DNA from: an uncultured delta proteobacterium
Lineage (GTDB): Bacteria > Desulfobacterota > Syntrophorhabdia > Syntrophorhabdales > Syntrophorhabdaceae
Direction of reading: 5' to 3'
DNA: 51,455 bases
Assembly: GCA_903822335.1 (NCBI GenBank)
Contig: CAIJOT010000323.1
Coordinates: forward strand, 1-51,455
Positions 39,971-49,056 of this stretch are shown piece by piece. The first letter of the stretch is position 1. Each line of letters starts with the position of its first letter. A program made the translations under genes and the position numbers. The notes beneath the pieces were generated by a model. The model was not told the origin of the DNA and searched no databases. It saw only the letters and a list, made by a program, of their open reading frames with translations.

Positions 39971-40951
39971 CTAATAAAACATGCTGTTTGCTATCTTTTC
40001 TATCATCTGAAGTCCTGTTACATCCCGTTCCATCTCAGGAACTAAAGCCAAAATCTGCCCTTTAAAAACCTCGTCAATCACCTTTAAGTAATGTTCCTGC
40101 ATGGTGAGGCGATTTTTTAAATACTCCGGAATATGCTGATCTTTCAATGTTGAAGGTAAAACCCTGTTGATGATATACCCGCTCATAGGAACATCAAACT
40201 TGGCAAAAAGCTCCGCTGCCTTAATGGTGTCATTGATGATCATCTCCTCAGCCGTCACCACAAAAAAGAATGCTGTCTTCTGTTTATCGGTCAGGATGCT
40301 GGAGGATTTATTGATTCTCTCCTTAATGTAAAGAAGTTCATTCAGTATGGCATCTTCATCGAGTTCCTTCTCCTGACGGATCACGGCAGCCACCTGGTCA
40401 TACTCACGCATCTGCTGGCGGAGACCGGTAATTTTATCTATCCATTCATCATATACGGACGCCATGCTCAAATAATACAGGGCATGCCCCAGGGGCACAA
40501 GGTCATAGATGTAATAATCGTAACCACCATGCACCACAATATCCACCACCTCGTCGAAGATGGCGCTCTCCTCCATGGCAGGCTCTGCCGCTGCAGCCTG
40601 AATATAACTCTCGATCTCTTCAGGGATGCTATCCATACCATACATATCAAGGATTTTCTGCCTTATTTCCTGCTGATATTCCTTCACACGGCGATCAGCG
40701 TCTATTTCCTGGGCATAGAGATTCGGCATAATCTCTGTTGGTCCTTTTCCAAAGATGTCCTTTTTAAATATATCGCTCAGGGAAGCCTGCGGGTCTACAG
40801 AAAAAACAAGGACACGTTTGCCCTGTTTTGCTAAATAGTATGCAGCTGCTGCAGAAAAAGTGGTTTTTCCAAGACCACCTTTTCCCCCAAACATTATATA
40901 ACGCCGGTCCGGATATTGGTCAAAAATCTTTGTGAGTGAAATAGGAACCAC
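39971..40951 (-). CDS. ArsA/Get3-like ATPase, copy 2
   Basis: MFGGKGGLGKTTFSAAAAYYLAKQGKRVLVFSVDPQASLSD; YDYYIYDLVPLGHALYYLSM. Confidence 0.9.
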   Translation of the reverse strand: MVPISLTKIFDQYPDRRYIMFGGKGGLGKTTFSAAAAYYLAKQGKRVLVFSVDPQASLSDIFKKDIFGKGPTEIMPNLYAQEIDADRRVKEYQQEIRQKILDMYGMDSIPEEIESYIQAAAAEPAMEESAIFDEVVDIVVHGGYDYYIYDLVPLGHALYYLSMASVYDEWIDKITGLRQQMREYDQVAAVIRQEKELDEDAILNELLYIKERINKSSSILTDKQKTAFFFVVTAEEMIINDTIKAAELFAKFDVPMSGYIINRVLPSTLKDQHIPEYLKNRLTMQEHYLKVIDEVFKGQILALVPEMERDVTGLQMIEKIANSMFY

Positions 40952-40965
40952 CTCCCGTAAATTCA

Positions 40966-41044
40966 GTAATTGGTGATTGGTAATTAGTGACCAGAAAAAT
41001 AAAAATCTTGAACCTGATTATTGATTACTAATCACCAATCACTG
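40966..41044. repeat. 7-nt-periodic inverted repeat
   Basis: GTAATTG GTGATTG GTAATTA GTGACCA ... reverse complement of right arm GTGATTG GTGATTA GTAATCA ATAATCA. Confidence 0.7.
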
Positions 41045-41047
41045 TTT

Positions 41048-41338
41048 TTATGCTAAAGCATCTGTTAAATCTTTTTCCCTCAGCATTCTCCGTTTCCAGG
41101 TTGAAATTTGAGGGACTACATAAGGCAATAGCCTTAAAGAATAGTAGGGCGGCAGGATCGGTACACCAAGCATGTCCCCCATAGTAATGAGGATAAATAG
41201 GTGCTCCATGCTTGCCCTCGTCTTAAGGGCAAAACGTGCCGAGTCGTGTGCTGCTACCCCGTATACGAATTCCTTTACCGCCTGAAAAAAACCACCTTTC
41301 TTTTTCTCATCTTCTGACATAGAACCTTCTCCTTCCAC
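41048..41338 (-). CDS. Small conserved-looking protein between cstA and the ArsA pair
   Basis: 96 aa ORF, same strand, 14 bp after cstA-side start region; hydrophobic/proline segment HLFILITMGDMLGVPILPPYYSLRLLPYVVPQ followed by a basic C-terminus. Confidence 0.7.
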   Translation of the reverse strand: MEGEGSMSEDEKKKGGFFQAVKEFVYGVAAHDSARFALKTRASMEHLFILITMGDMLGVPILPPYYSLRLLPYVVPQISTWKRRMLREKDLTDALA

Positions 41339-41352
41339 TACATTGAATCAAT

Positions 41353-43038
41353 CTATGTTTTTGCTCCTGCTACCGGTGTCCTCATAAGTTTGTAACGTTT
41401 AAAAGCCTTGAAGCCTTCTGCGGCAAGTACAAGGGCAGCAAGAACCAAGAATATTCCAACAAACCCCATCAATGTGTTCCCAATTAACGCCTCTCCTTTC
41501 ACTGCCCCTGTAAAAACTTTCAGAAGCAGATTGTAAGAAGTGTAGGTGAGGGCCGCCACGGTCGTCACAAACATAAAGATCATCGGATAAAAGGCGTAAG
41601 CAGCTGGCTTCCCCTCTGACATCAAATAGGCTGTCACCAACATCAATGCGAGAGAGGCCATCAATTGGTTTGCCCCTCCAAATAATACCCACAGGTACTG
41701 CCACCACCCCGTTAAGACCAAAATCATCCCAAGAATGCTCGCAATGAAGGTTCCTACATGGGCATTCCTGAAGATAGGGCTGATATCGCTCAATAACTCT
41801 GAAGTTGCAATTCTCATAAACCGAATGACAAGCTGCATGATAGTAACCGCTAGAACAATCATCATCACGCTCCCGTAAGAGCGGCCTGTTTCGGCTGGAA
41901 GTCCTAATACACCCAGGAACTTAGATACCCCCGCTGCAAATATAGCCCCAGGTCCCTTTGCTATGGCTGCTCCGTATTCAGCTGAAGATGCATAAATAGT
42001 TCCCGCAATGATCAGAGCGAATAAAGCGAGCATCATCTCCACGAACATCACGCCACCCCCAACCGGGCGGGCATCCAGTTCATTCTCTAACTGACGGGCA
42101 GTCCCTGAAGTGGACACAAGACTATGCCATCCTGAAATAGCCCCGCAGGCAATGGTCACAAACATGATAGGCCAGAGAGGGCCTATTTTTATAGAAAAAT
42201 TTGTGTATGCAGGTAGCGTAAAATTAGGGTGCAGGATAAAGATCCCTATAATTCCGAAAAAAAGGCCCAGAAACACGATGTATGAAGCAACGTAATTGAT
42301 GGGGAGCGCGAATCTCCAAATCGGGAGAACTGCTGCAAAATAACAGAAAACAAATGCAGCGATTGTCCATAACCATCGACTATTTGCAAGACTTGCCCCG
42401 ATAATTTTATCAGAAGGTGCTACCGTTCCGAGCCATATCCCTACCAAGGCAATAACAACAGTGACGACGGTTGTGAGAATAATATCCTTTTTCCATTTGT
42501 ATATCATCTGTCCTGCAAGAACACCGCCTATGGTAAGAAATAACCACGCTATGGGAGCTGCCTTGAGCCCTATGGCTGTACTGACGACTACATTTCCAAA
42601 GGCTCCAGCAATGAGAAGAAGATAAAAATAGAGAAAGGCGAGGAGGATGATCCTCGCCCTTGGTGAAATGAGTTTGTGGCTTAATCCTCCAAGAGAGGCT
42701 CCATCCTTTCTCATGGCTATCATGGCGGTTGAGTAATCCTGGACCCAGCCGATGAAGAATGCGCCAGCGAGAATCCAGATAAGGGCCGGTAACCAACCCC
42801 ACTGGATCGCAATGATCGGCCCGATGATTGGGGCTGCGCCAGCGATGGATTTAAACTGGTAACCAAAAAGGATGTTCTTGCTGGTGGGCATAAAATCCAC
42901 ACCATCCATGTACATCTTTGCCGGAGTAACTCTCTTCGGGTCAGATTTCATGATTTTCGTATCTACGTACTTCGCATAGAAACGATACCCGACAAAAAAG
43001 ACGATTAAACCTAAAATAAGTACAACAACTGAATTCAT
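41353..43038 (-). CDS. cstA: Carbon starvation protein CstA (peptide/pyruvate-type transporter)
   Basis: FFVGYRFYAKYVDTKIM, PTSKNILFGYQFKSIAGAAPIIGPIIAIQWGWLPALIWILAGAFFIGWVQDY. Confidence 0.95.
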   Translation of the reverse strand: MNSVVVLILGLIVFFVGYRFYAKYVDTKIMKSDPKRVTPAKMYMDGVDFMPTSKNILFGYQFKSIAGAAPIIGPIIAIQWGWLPALIWILAGAFFIGWVQDYSTAMIAMRKDGASLGGLSHKLISPRARIILLAFLYFYLLLIAGAFGNVVVSTAIGLKAAPIAWLFLTIGGVLAGQMIYKWKKDIILTTVVTVVIALVGIWLGTVAPSDKIIGASLANSRWLWTIAAFVFCYFAAVLPIWRFALPINYVASYIVFLGLFFGIIGIFILHPNFTLPAYTNFSIKIGPLWPIMFVTIACGAISGWHSLVSTSGTARQLENELDARPVGGGVMFVEMMLALFALIIAGTIYASSAEYGAAIAKGPGAIFAAGVSKFLGVLGLPAETGRSYGSVMMIVLAVTIMQLVIRFMRIATSELLSDISPIFRNAHVGTFIASILGMILVLTGWWQYLWVLFGGANQLMASLALMLVTAYLMSEGKPAAYAFYPMIFMFVTTVAALTYTSYNLLLKVFTGAVKGEALIGNTLMGFVGIFLVLAALVLAAEGFKAFKRYKLMRTPVAGAKT

Positions 43039-43253
43039 ATTACCCCCCTTTACATAGAGTACATAAAGACTTTTAAAACTTCATACGGATTAATGCTCAC
43101 ACTCTCTATGATTCATCAGCAGAAAATCCTTAGGAATGCCATAGAGATTGTAATAAATTCTGTTAAATCCATTATATAAAAACAACCCCTCTTGTCAAGA
43201 TTAAAATTTATACCAAAGGCTTCTCCCTGAAGCCCTTTCGCTGTAAAACCAAT

Positions 43254-43278
43254 AAACTCAACTTTCTCCGTTGAGTTT
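43254..43278. promoter_or_regulatory. Perfect 9-bp stem-loop in the cstA/hppA divergent intergenic region
   Basis: AAACTCAAC-TTTCTCC-GTTGAGTTT. Confidence 0.5.
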
Positions 43279-43343
43279 TGTACAAACAAAAAACACAGAA
43301 ATTTATGAATTTTGTAGTTTATGTGAATTTTTTCATAAGTTAA

Positions 43344-43373
43344 TTGACAATCTCAAAAAAAAAGTTTTACAAT
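43344..43373 (+). promoter_or_regulatory. Candidate sigma70-type promoter for hppA
   Basis: TTGACA (43344-43349), 18-nt spacer, TACAAT (43368-43373); about 100 nt upstream of the ATG at 43472. Confidence 0.6.
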
Positions 43374-43471
43374 ACAGATGTCATTTGTTAATCAAGTGAG
43401 AATTCATACATAGTATTGGCTATTATGGATTTATTTTGTAATCCATAAAAATTTTTGTAAGGAGGTTATAA

Positions 43472-45916
43472 ATGACTTTTTTAACAAAACGTACACTATT
43501 ATCTATTTTCTTTTCTTTCAGCGTCATGGTTCTTTTGATGGCACCTGCTGTATTTGCAGGTGAGGCTGACATCGTATTGCCAGACCTTTCCAAAGTTGCA
43601 TTCAATATCTTTGGCGGTACTGTGGGCGGTATATCCATCATGTATTTCGGTCTTGTTGTTTGTATTATAGGTCTTATTTTCTCTATGGTTCAGGCAACCC
43701 AGACGAGGAACATGCCTGCCCATAAGTCGATGCTGGATGTATCGGATATCATCTGGGAAACCTGTAAGTCATATCTGGCACAGCAGGGTAAGTTTCTCAT
43801 CATCCTCTGGGTTCTCATCGCCATTTGTATGGTCTATTATTTTATGGGATTGTCGCACGTCCCCTTTAGCAGCACTGTAATCATTCTCGTCTGCTCCATC
43901 TTCGGTATATTAGGGTCTTACGGCGTTGCCTGGTTCGGTATGAGGATCAATACATGGGCCAACTCAAGGACAGCTTTTGCGTCCCTTCGCGGCAGACCGG
44001 TTGATGTAGTGACCATCCCTCTTAACTCAGGGATGAGCGTTGGACTTCTTCTTGTCAGTGTGGAACTCTTCTTCATGATCTGCATCCTCTGCTTCCTTCC
44101 GAAAGAACTTATCGGCCCGAGTTTCATCGGCTTCGCCATTGGTGAGTCCCTTGGTGCCAGCGCACTGAGAATCGCCGGCGGTATCTTCACGAAGATTGCC
44201 GACATCGGCTCCGACCTCATGAAGATCGTCTTCAAGCTTCCCGAAGACGACCCGAAAAACCCAGGTGTTATCGCCGACTGTACAGGTGACAATGCTGGCG
44301 ATAGCGTCGGCCCGACTGCAGACGGTTTTGAAACATATGGCGTCACAGGCGTTGCACTCATCGCATTTCTCGCCCTTGCGCTTGCGTCAGACCCGATAAT
44401 GTCGGGAATACTCATCATCTGGATATTTGCAATGCGTATCCTCATGATCCTTACATCCCTCGTTTCATACTTTATAAACAAAGGTATTACCTCTTCTGTT
44501 TTCGGTTCAAAGAAGAAATTCGATTTCGAGCAGCCGCTTACCAATCTTGTGTGGATCACCTCTGCCGTATCGATTATCGTTACCTTCTGGGCAAGCAATT
44601 TACTCCTTGGCAACTTGAATGCTAAATATCCCGGTCTCTGGTGGGCCCTTGCCGTTATTATCTCTTGCGGTACCATCGCCGGCGCCTTGATCCCGGAATT
44701 TACCAAAGTCTTCACAAGCACCAAATCACGCCACGTTCGGGAATGTGTCAGTGCGGCGCGCCATGGTGGTGCATCACTGAATATCCTCTCCGGTTTTGTG
44801 GCAGGTAACTTCTCTGCCTTCTGGGAAGGTCTCACAATCCTCACGCTTATGTTCATTGCATATCTTGTTTCCCAGCATCCCTCAATTTTAGCGGTCATGC
44901 CTGCGAAATTCTCATTTGCGGCTCCCGTATTCGCCTTCGGCCTTGTGGCCTTCGGTTTCCTCGGCATGGGTCCTGTAACAATCGCCGTTGACAGTTACGG
45001 TCCCGTAGCAGACAACGCCCAGTCTGTCTATGAACTCTCCAGGATTGAGTCAGTTCCCAACGTAAAAGAAGAGATAAAGAAACAGTTTGGTTTTGAACCT
45101 AATTTCGATATAGCCAAAGATTACCTTGAAGAAGCTGACGGCGCAGGCAATACCTTCAAGGCAACGGCAAAACCGGTGCTTATCGGCACAGCCGTCGTCG
45201 GTGCCACCACAATGGTCTTCGGCATCATCATCCTTCTTGAGAACATGTTCGGAGATGTTGTTGCTAAGCTGAGTCTCGTGCAGCCCCAGATCATCCTCGG
45301 GCTTCTCATGGGTGGCGCTGTTATCTACTGGTTTACCGGCGCAGCGACCCAGGCTGTTACCACCGGCGCATACAGGGCCGTCGTATTCATCAAGAAAAAT
45401 ATCAACCTCGACAAGGAAGAAGCCTCCATCGAGGACAGCAAGGAAGTCGTAAAGATTTGTACCCAGTACGCCCAGAAAGGCATGCTGAATATCTTCATCG
45501 TGGTCTTCTTCATGGCCCTTGCACTTTCCTTCTTCAACCCCTACTTCTTCATCGGCTACCTGGTTGGGATTGCGTTCTTCGGGCTCTTCCAGGCAATCTT
45601 TATGGCAAACGCAGGCGGTGCCTGGGATAATGCCAAGAAGATCGTTGAAGTTGATCTGAAAGAGAAGGGAACCCCGCTCCATGAAGCAACAGTTATCGGT
45701 GACACTGTTGGCGATCCTTTTAAGGATACTTCTTCTGTTTCGATGAACCCTGTTATTAAGTTCACCACGCTCTTCGGCTTGCTCGCTACAGAAATTGCCG
45801 TGACCATGCAGTCTCAGGCGGTAAAAACATCGATCGGCGCCATCTTTTTCATCATTGCCCTTATCTTCATATACCGTTCCTTCTACGGCATGAGAATTGG
45901 TGACGAAACACTATAA
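43472..45916 (+). CDS. hppA: Membrane-bound ion-translocating pyrophosphatase, divergent
   Basis: ADIGSDLMKIVFKLPEDDPKNPGVIADCTGDNAGDSVGPTADGFETYG; GNTFKATAK; GDTVGDPFKDTSSVSMNPVIK; AAGGAGG RBS. Confidence 0.93.
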   Translation: MTFLTKRTLLSIFFSFSVMVLLMAPAVFAGEADIVLPDLSKVAFNIFGGTVGGISIMYFGLVVCIIGLIFSMVQATQTRNMPAHKSMLDVSDIIWETCKSYLAQQGKFLIILWVLIAICMVYYFMGLSHVPFSSTVIILVCSIFGILGSYGVAWFGMRINTWANSRTAFASLRGRPVDVVTIPLNSGMSVGLLLVSVELFFMICILCFLPKELIGPSFIGFAIGESLGASALRIAGGIFTKIADIGSDLMKIVFKLPEDDPKNPGVIADCTGDNAGDSVGPTADGFETYGVTGVALIAFLALALASDPIMSGILIIWIFAMRILMILTSLVSYFINKGITSSVFGSKKKFDFEQPLTNLVWITSAVSIIVTFWASNLLLGNLNAKYPGLWWALAVIISCGTIAGALIPEFTKVFTSTKSRHVRECVSAARHGGASLNILSGFVAGNFSAFWEGLTILTLMFIAYLVSQHPSILAVMPAKFSFAAPVFAFGLVAFGFLGMGPVTIAVDSYGPVADNAQSVYELSRIESVPNVKEEIKKQFGFEPNFDIAKDYLEEADGAGNTFKATAKPVLIGTAVVGATTMVFGIIILLENMFGDVVAKLSLVQPQIILGLLMGGAVIYWFTGAATQAVTTGAYRAVVFIKKNINLDKEEASIEDSKEVVKICTQYAQKGMLNIFIVVFFMALALSFFNPYFFIGYLVGIAFFGLFQAIFMANAGGAWDNAKKIVEVDLKEKGTPLHEATVIGDTVGDPFKDTSSVSMNPVIKFTTLFGLLATEIAVTMQSQAVKTSIGAIFFIIALIFIYRSFYGMRIGDETL

Positions 45917-45926
45917 ATAGACATTC

Positions 45927-45979
45927 ATTGACTCATAAAAAAAGCGCCCCATAAAGAGGCGCTTTTTTTATGAGTCAAT
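45927..45979. terminator. Perfect 22-bp stem terminator-like hairpin
   Basis: ATTGACTCATAAAAAAAGCGCC (45927-45948), 9-nt loop, GGCGCTTTTTTTATGAGTCAAT (45958-45979); immediately after hppA. Confidence 0.9.
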
Positions 45980-46093
45980 TCGCTGTAAAGATTTTACTTG
46001 CAATCTTTATTGAGTTCAACGATAATAGAATACAATGGTACAAGCATCACAATCTTTTAGCAGTAAAGATTCATAAAAAAAGGGGGTATTATT

Positions 46094-47224
46094 ATGGGAA
46101 ATGGAAAAGAAATGGGTAAGATTGGTATTGGACCTGAAGGAAGACCGGCAGCCGTCATTCAGTTCGTTGTGCTCACGGCTGTTCTCACAGCAATTTTCGT
46201 CTATGGCTTATCACCATTAACTATTATCATGAAGCTTCTCCCGGCAACTCTCCCTATGCTCATTGCAATAGGACTCCTTGCCCTTGCGGGTGACAACTTT
46301 CCGTTGGCGCCTCCGGGAGGAAACTGGAACCCTACGAAATCACGCGTCGCCGCAGGACTGGGGATGACCGCCATCTTGGCTGTATTCACCGCCCTGTTTC
46401 TTATCATCATGCTGTATGCCTTTCCACAATGGCCGATGAGTCCGTTATTTATTTGGTGGGGAGCGCTCGGCTTTTGTACTATACTTCTCTACGCAATTAA
46501 CTGGAATTGCTTTCCCGTTAAAGGAAAAGTCCACCCATGGGTAGCATCGCTAATTGCACTTATCGTTGTACTCGTTGTTGCAAGCCTTGTCTGGACCAAC
46601 CTGACAAATGCCGAGGGAACGCCTTTTGCCGGCTCTCCTTTTAATCACAAGGGACCATTCCAGGCAGATTGGCTCACGGGATTTATTGTATGGTTTATTT
46701 GCTGGTTTTTCATATTCAGCCCTGTGTTCGTCACCCAGCAGTGGCCATTTGCGAAATTGGGTCATCCCGGCGGGGCAATAGCCCAGACCATTGTTGCATT
46801 TATCCTGGGACTCATCTGCTGGAAGGGAACATTTGCCCTTGGGATCAACCCAGGGTTCTCCTTCGCAGCCGTGGCTTCCTCGCTCATCTTCTGGGCCCTC
46901 GTATACAGTTGGCATTTCCAGTTCTGGGGGATTACAAAACTTACCGGTGGCAGCAGGGCCGTTGCAGCCTTCGTTGTCGTGTGCATCCTCACCGCCATCT
47001 GGATTGGGATCTGCAATGTGATCCTCGGACCCGCGGCCAATAATCTTGCTGCTGCCCTCAAAGCTGCCGGATTGCCTCCTATAGCCGATATAAACACTCT
47101 TATCCTCTATCTCAACCTCTGCATCGTCGCTCCTGCACTTATCATCCACAATGCCTTTTTCTTGAGGTGGCCGTTGACCCTGCCTACACCGCCCGGAACA
47201 CCGCCACCTGATCAGAGCGTATAG
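46094..47224 (+). CDS. Polytopic membrane protein of unknown function, downstream of hppA
   Basis: 376 aa with about 9 hydrophobic segments; GGGGGTATT upstream of ATG; ends in a Pro-rich tail (TLPTPPGTPPPDQSV). Confidence 0.8.
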   Translation: MGNGKEMGKIGIGPEGRPAAVIQFVVLTAVLTAIFVYGLSPLTIIMKLLPATLPMLIAIGLLALAGDNFPLAPPGGNWNPTKSRVAAGLGMTAILAVFTALFLIIMLYAFPQWPMSPLFIWWGALGFCTILLYAINWNCFPVKGKVHPWVASLIALIVVLVVASLVWTNLTNAEGTPFAGSPFNHKGPFQADWLTGFIVWFICWFFIFSPVFVTQQWPFAKLGHPGGAIAQTIVAFILGLICWKGTFALGINPGFSFAAVASSLIFWALVYSWHFQFWGITKLTGGSRAVAAFVVVCILTAIWIGICNVILGPAANNLAAALKAAGLPPIADINTLILYLNLCIVAPALIIHNAFFLRWPLTLPTPPGTPPPDQSV

Positions 47225-47266
47225 ATAAAAATCTATACCCCGGGTAATTTTCTGAGGTCTTTCCTT

Positions 47267-47303
47267 AACACCCTTATCCAATAACCGGATAAGGGTGTTT
47301 TTC
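47267..47303 (+). terminator. Rho-independent terminator
   Basis: AACACCCTTATCC-loop-GGATAAGGGTGTT followed by T-run. Confidence 0.85.
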
Positions 47304-47412
47304 TGCATCCCATCAACATTTATAATGGGGATTATAATACTAAATCTTATTCCAGGGTATAGATTCGTAGGAGTACGCTGGTGGTCTGGTCTCTAATCTT
47401 GCCCCACGAATG

Positions 47413-48909
47413 CTATGCCGGGGTTTTTTCGTTTATTCTGTGAGCAACCTTCCTGAAATGGAAACCGTAGATCATGAAGGTGAGTGCCAATCTGAAAAGT
47501 CGAGGGCGCCTGAATAGAGACCAGCAAAAAAGCCTCCAAAAGTAAACCCTTTCTTTACCGATTATTCCGAGGTAGAGGATAGACTTCAGTAAGGTTTTAA
47601 GGTGACCGAACCGGAAGTGGAAGGCTGTTTTCTGGAGAGGATTATATTCTTTCAAGAACAGCCTGAGACGTTCGTAATAGTGATGCGGGGAGTAGATTGT
47701 GTTGAGAATCTTCCGATATCCGTTCATAAGCATCTCGTAGTTCATCTTAGGTACAAAGTTGATCGAAAGGTCCATTTGATCGCCGGTGATATCCTTCAAC
47801 AACCTGCCCTCTTTTATCAGACGTTGGTAAAGTTTAGTGCCCCGTGGCGCATTCAACAGACCGACCATAGCGGTGACTACCGCACTGTCCTGGATAAACT
47901 TAATGAGCATCTCAAAAATTGAAACCGGATCATTGTCAAAGCCAACGATAAACCCTCCCTGCACCTGCAGGCCAGATTGCTGAATCCTTTTTATACAGGC
48001 TATGAGATCACGGTCTTTGTTTTGAAATTTATTACACTCAATGAGACTTTGTTCGTTGGGGGTTTCTATTCCAATAAACACGGTGTCGAACCCGGCCTGA
48101 ACCATCAATTGCATAAGCTCGGGATCGTCGGAAAGATTTAATGATGCTTCCGTATTAAAGGGGAATGGATTTTTTTTCTTCCTCGTCCACTCCACTAATG
48201 CGGGCAAAACCTCTTTTTTCAATTTCATCTTGTTACCTATGAAATTGTCATCTACAAAAAACACGCCCTCCCGCCAACCGAGTGAATAGATGCTCTCCAG
48301 TTCTGCAATGAGCTGTTCCTTATCCTTCGTTCGAGGCGAGCGTCCATAGAGGGTGGTAATATTGCAGAAGTCACAGTCAAAGGGGCAACCACGGGAGTAC
48401 TGAATGTTCATTGAGGCATATTTTTTCATATCGACAAGTTCCCACAGCGGAATAGGGGTTTTTCTTATATCTGCCCATTGATCCGTTGTGTAGACATGTT
48501 TGGGCTGTCCCTTCTCGAGATCTTCCAGAAAGACGGGAAGAGTAAGTTCCGCCTCATTGAGCACAAAATAATCGACACCCGGGAAATGTTCGTGATCAGC
48601 GGTAAAAAGAGGTCCTCCGGCTACGACCTTAACACCCATTGCATTGCATCGGCTGATTACCTCTCTCGCTGATTCGGCCTGAATGGACATGGCGCTGATA
48701 AACACGTAATCAGCCCATTGCAGATAACGATCCTTAAGTGTTTTCACATTTATGTCCACAATTTTCTTCTCCCAGTACCCGGGCAGCAACGCAGCTACGG
48801 TCAGTAGTCCTAAAGGAGGAAAACTCGCCTTTTTAGAGACAAATTTCAGTGCGTACTTGAAGCTCCAGAATGTATCTGGATACTTCGGATACACAAAGAG
48901 TATTTTCAT
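47413..48909 (-). CDS. B12-binding radical SAM protein (DUF4070-like C-terminus)
   Basis: MKILFVYPKYPDTFW start preceded by GGAGGAAACGTTCAA; SRGCPFDCDFCNITTLYGRSPRTK (CxxxCxxC). ORF-track start at 49098 is upstream of the likely start. Confidence 0.9.
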   Translation of the reverse strand: MKILFVYPKYPDTFWSFKYALKFVSKKASFPPLGLLTVAALLPGYWEKKIVDINVKTLKDRYLQWADYVFISAMSIQAESAREVISRCNAMGVKVVAGGPLFTADHEHFPGVDYFVLNEAELTLPVFLEDLEKGQPKHVYTTDQWADIRKTPIPLWELVDMKKYASMNIQYSRGCPFDCDFCNITTLYGRSPRTKDKEQLIAELESIYSLGWREGVFFVDDNFIGNKMKLKKEVLPALVEWTRKKKNPFPFNTEASLNLSDDPELMQLMVQAGFDTVFIGIETPNEQSLIECNKFQNKDRDLIACIKRIQQSGLQVQGGFIVGFDNDPVSIFEMLIKFIQDSAVVTAMVGLLNAPRGTKLYQRLIKEGRLLKDITGDQMDLSINFVPKMNYEMLMNGYRKILNTIYSPHHYYERLRLFLKEYNPLQKTAFHFRFGHLKTLLKSILYLGIIGKERVYFWRLFCWSLFRRPRLFRLALTFMIYGFHFRKVAHRINEKTPA

Positions 48910-49056
48910 TTGAACGTTTCCTCCTGTTCTCATTATCTCAAATAATGCAGTTGAATTCAAACAATATTTAAGATAGTGGTAAACCCCTCCATGATCTGTA
49001 CCGTTGCAGACACTGGAAGGTTTGATATGACATGCATATTCCAAAATGTTAATTTT

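Noticed and set aside
43918-44967. 349-aa ORF antisense to hppA
   Set aside because: Low-complexity Arg/Ser/Pro-rich translation typical of a codon-bias shadow opposite a well supported membrane protein gene.
46550-47308. 252-aa ORF antisense to the hppA-adjacent membrane gene
   Set aside because: Shadow ORF; the + strand reading has TM periodicity, an RBS and a terminator.
17466-47382. Shared 12-mer AGGAGTACGCTG at 17466 and 47371
   Set aside because: A 12-mer match is expected many times by chance in 51 kb.
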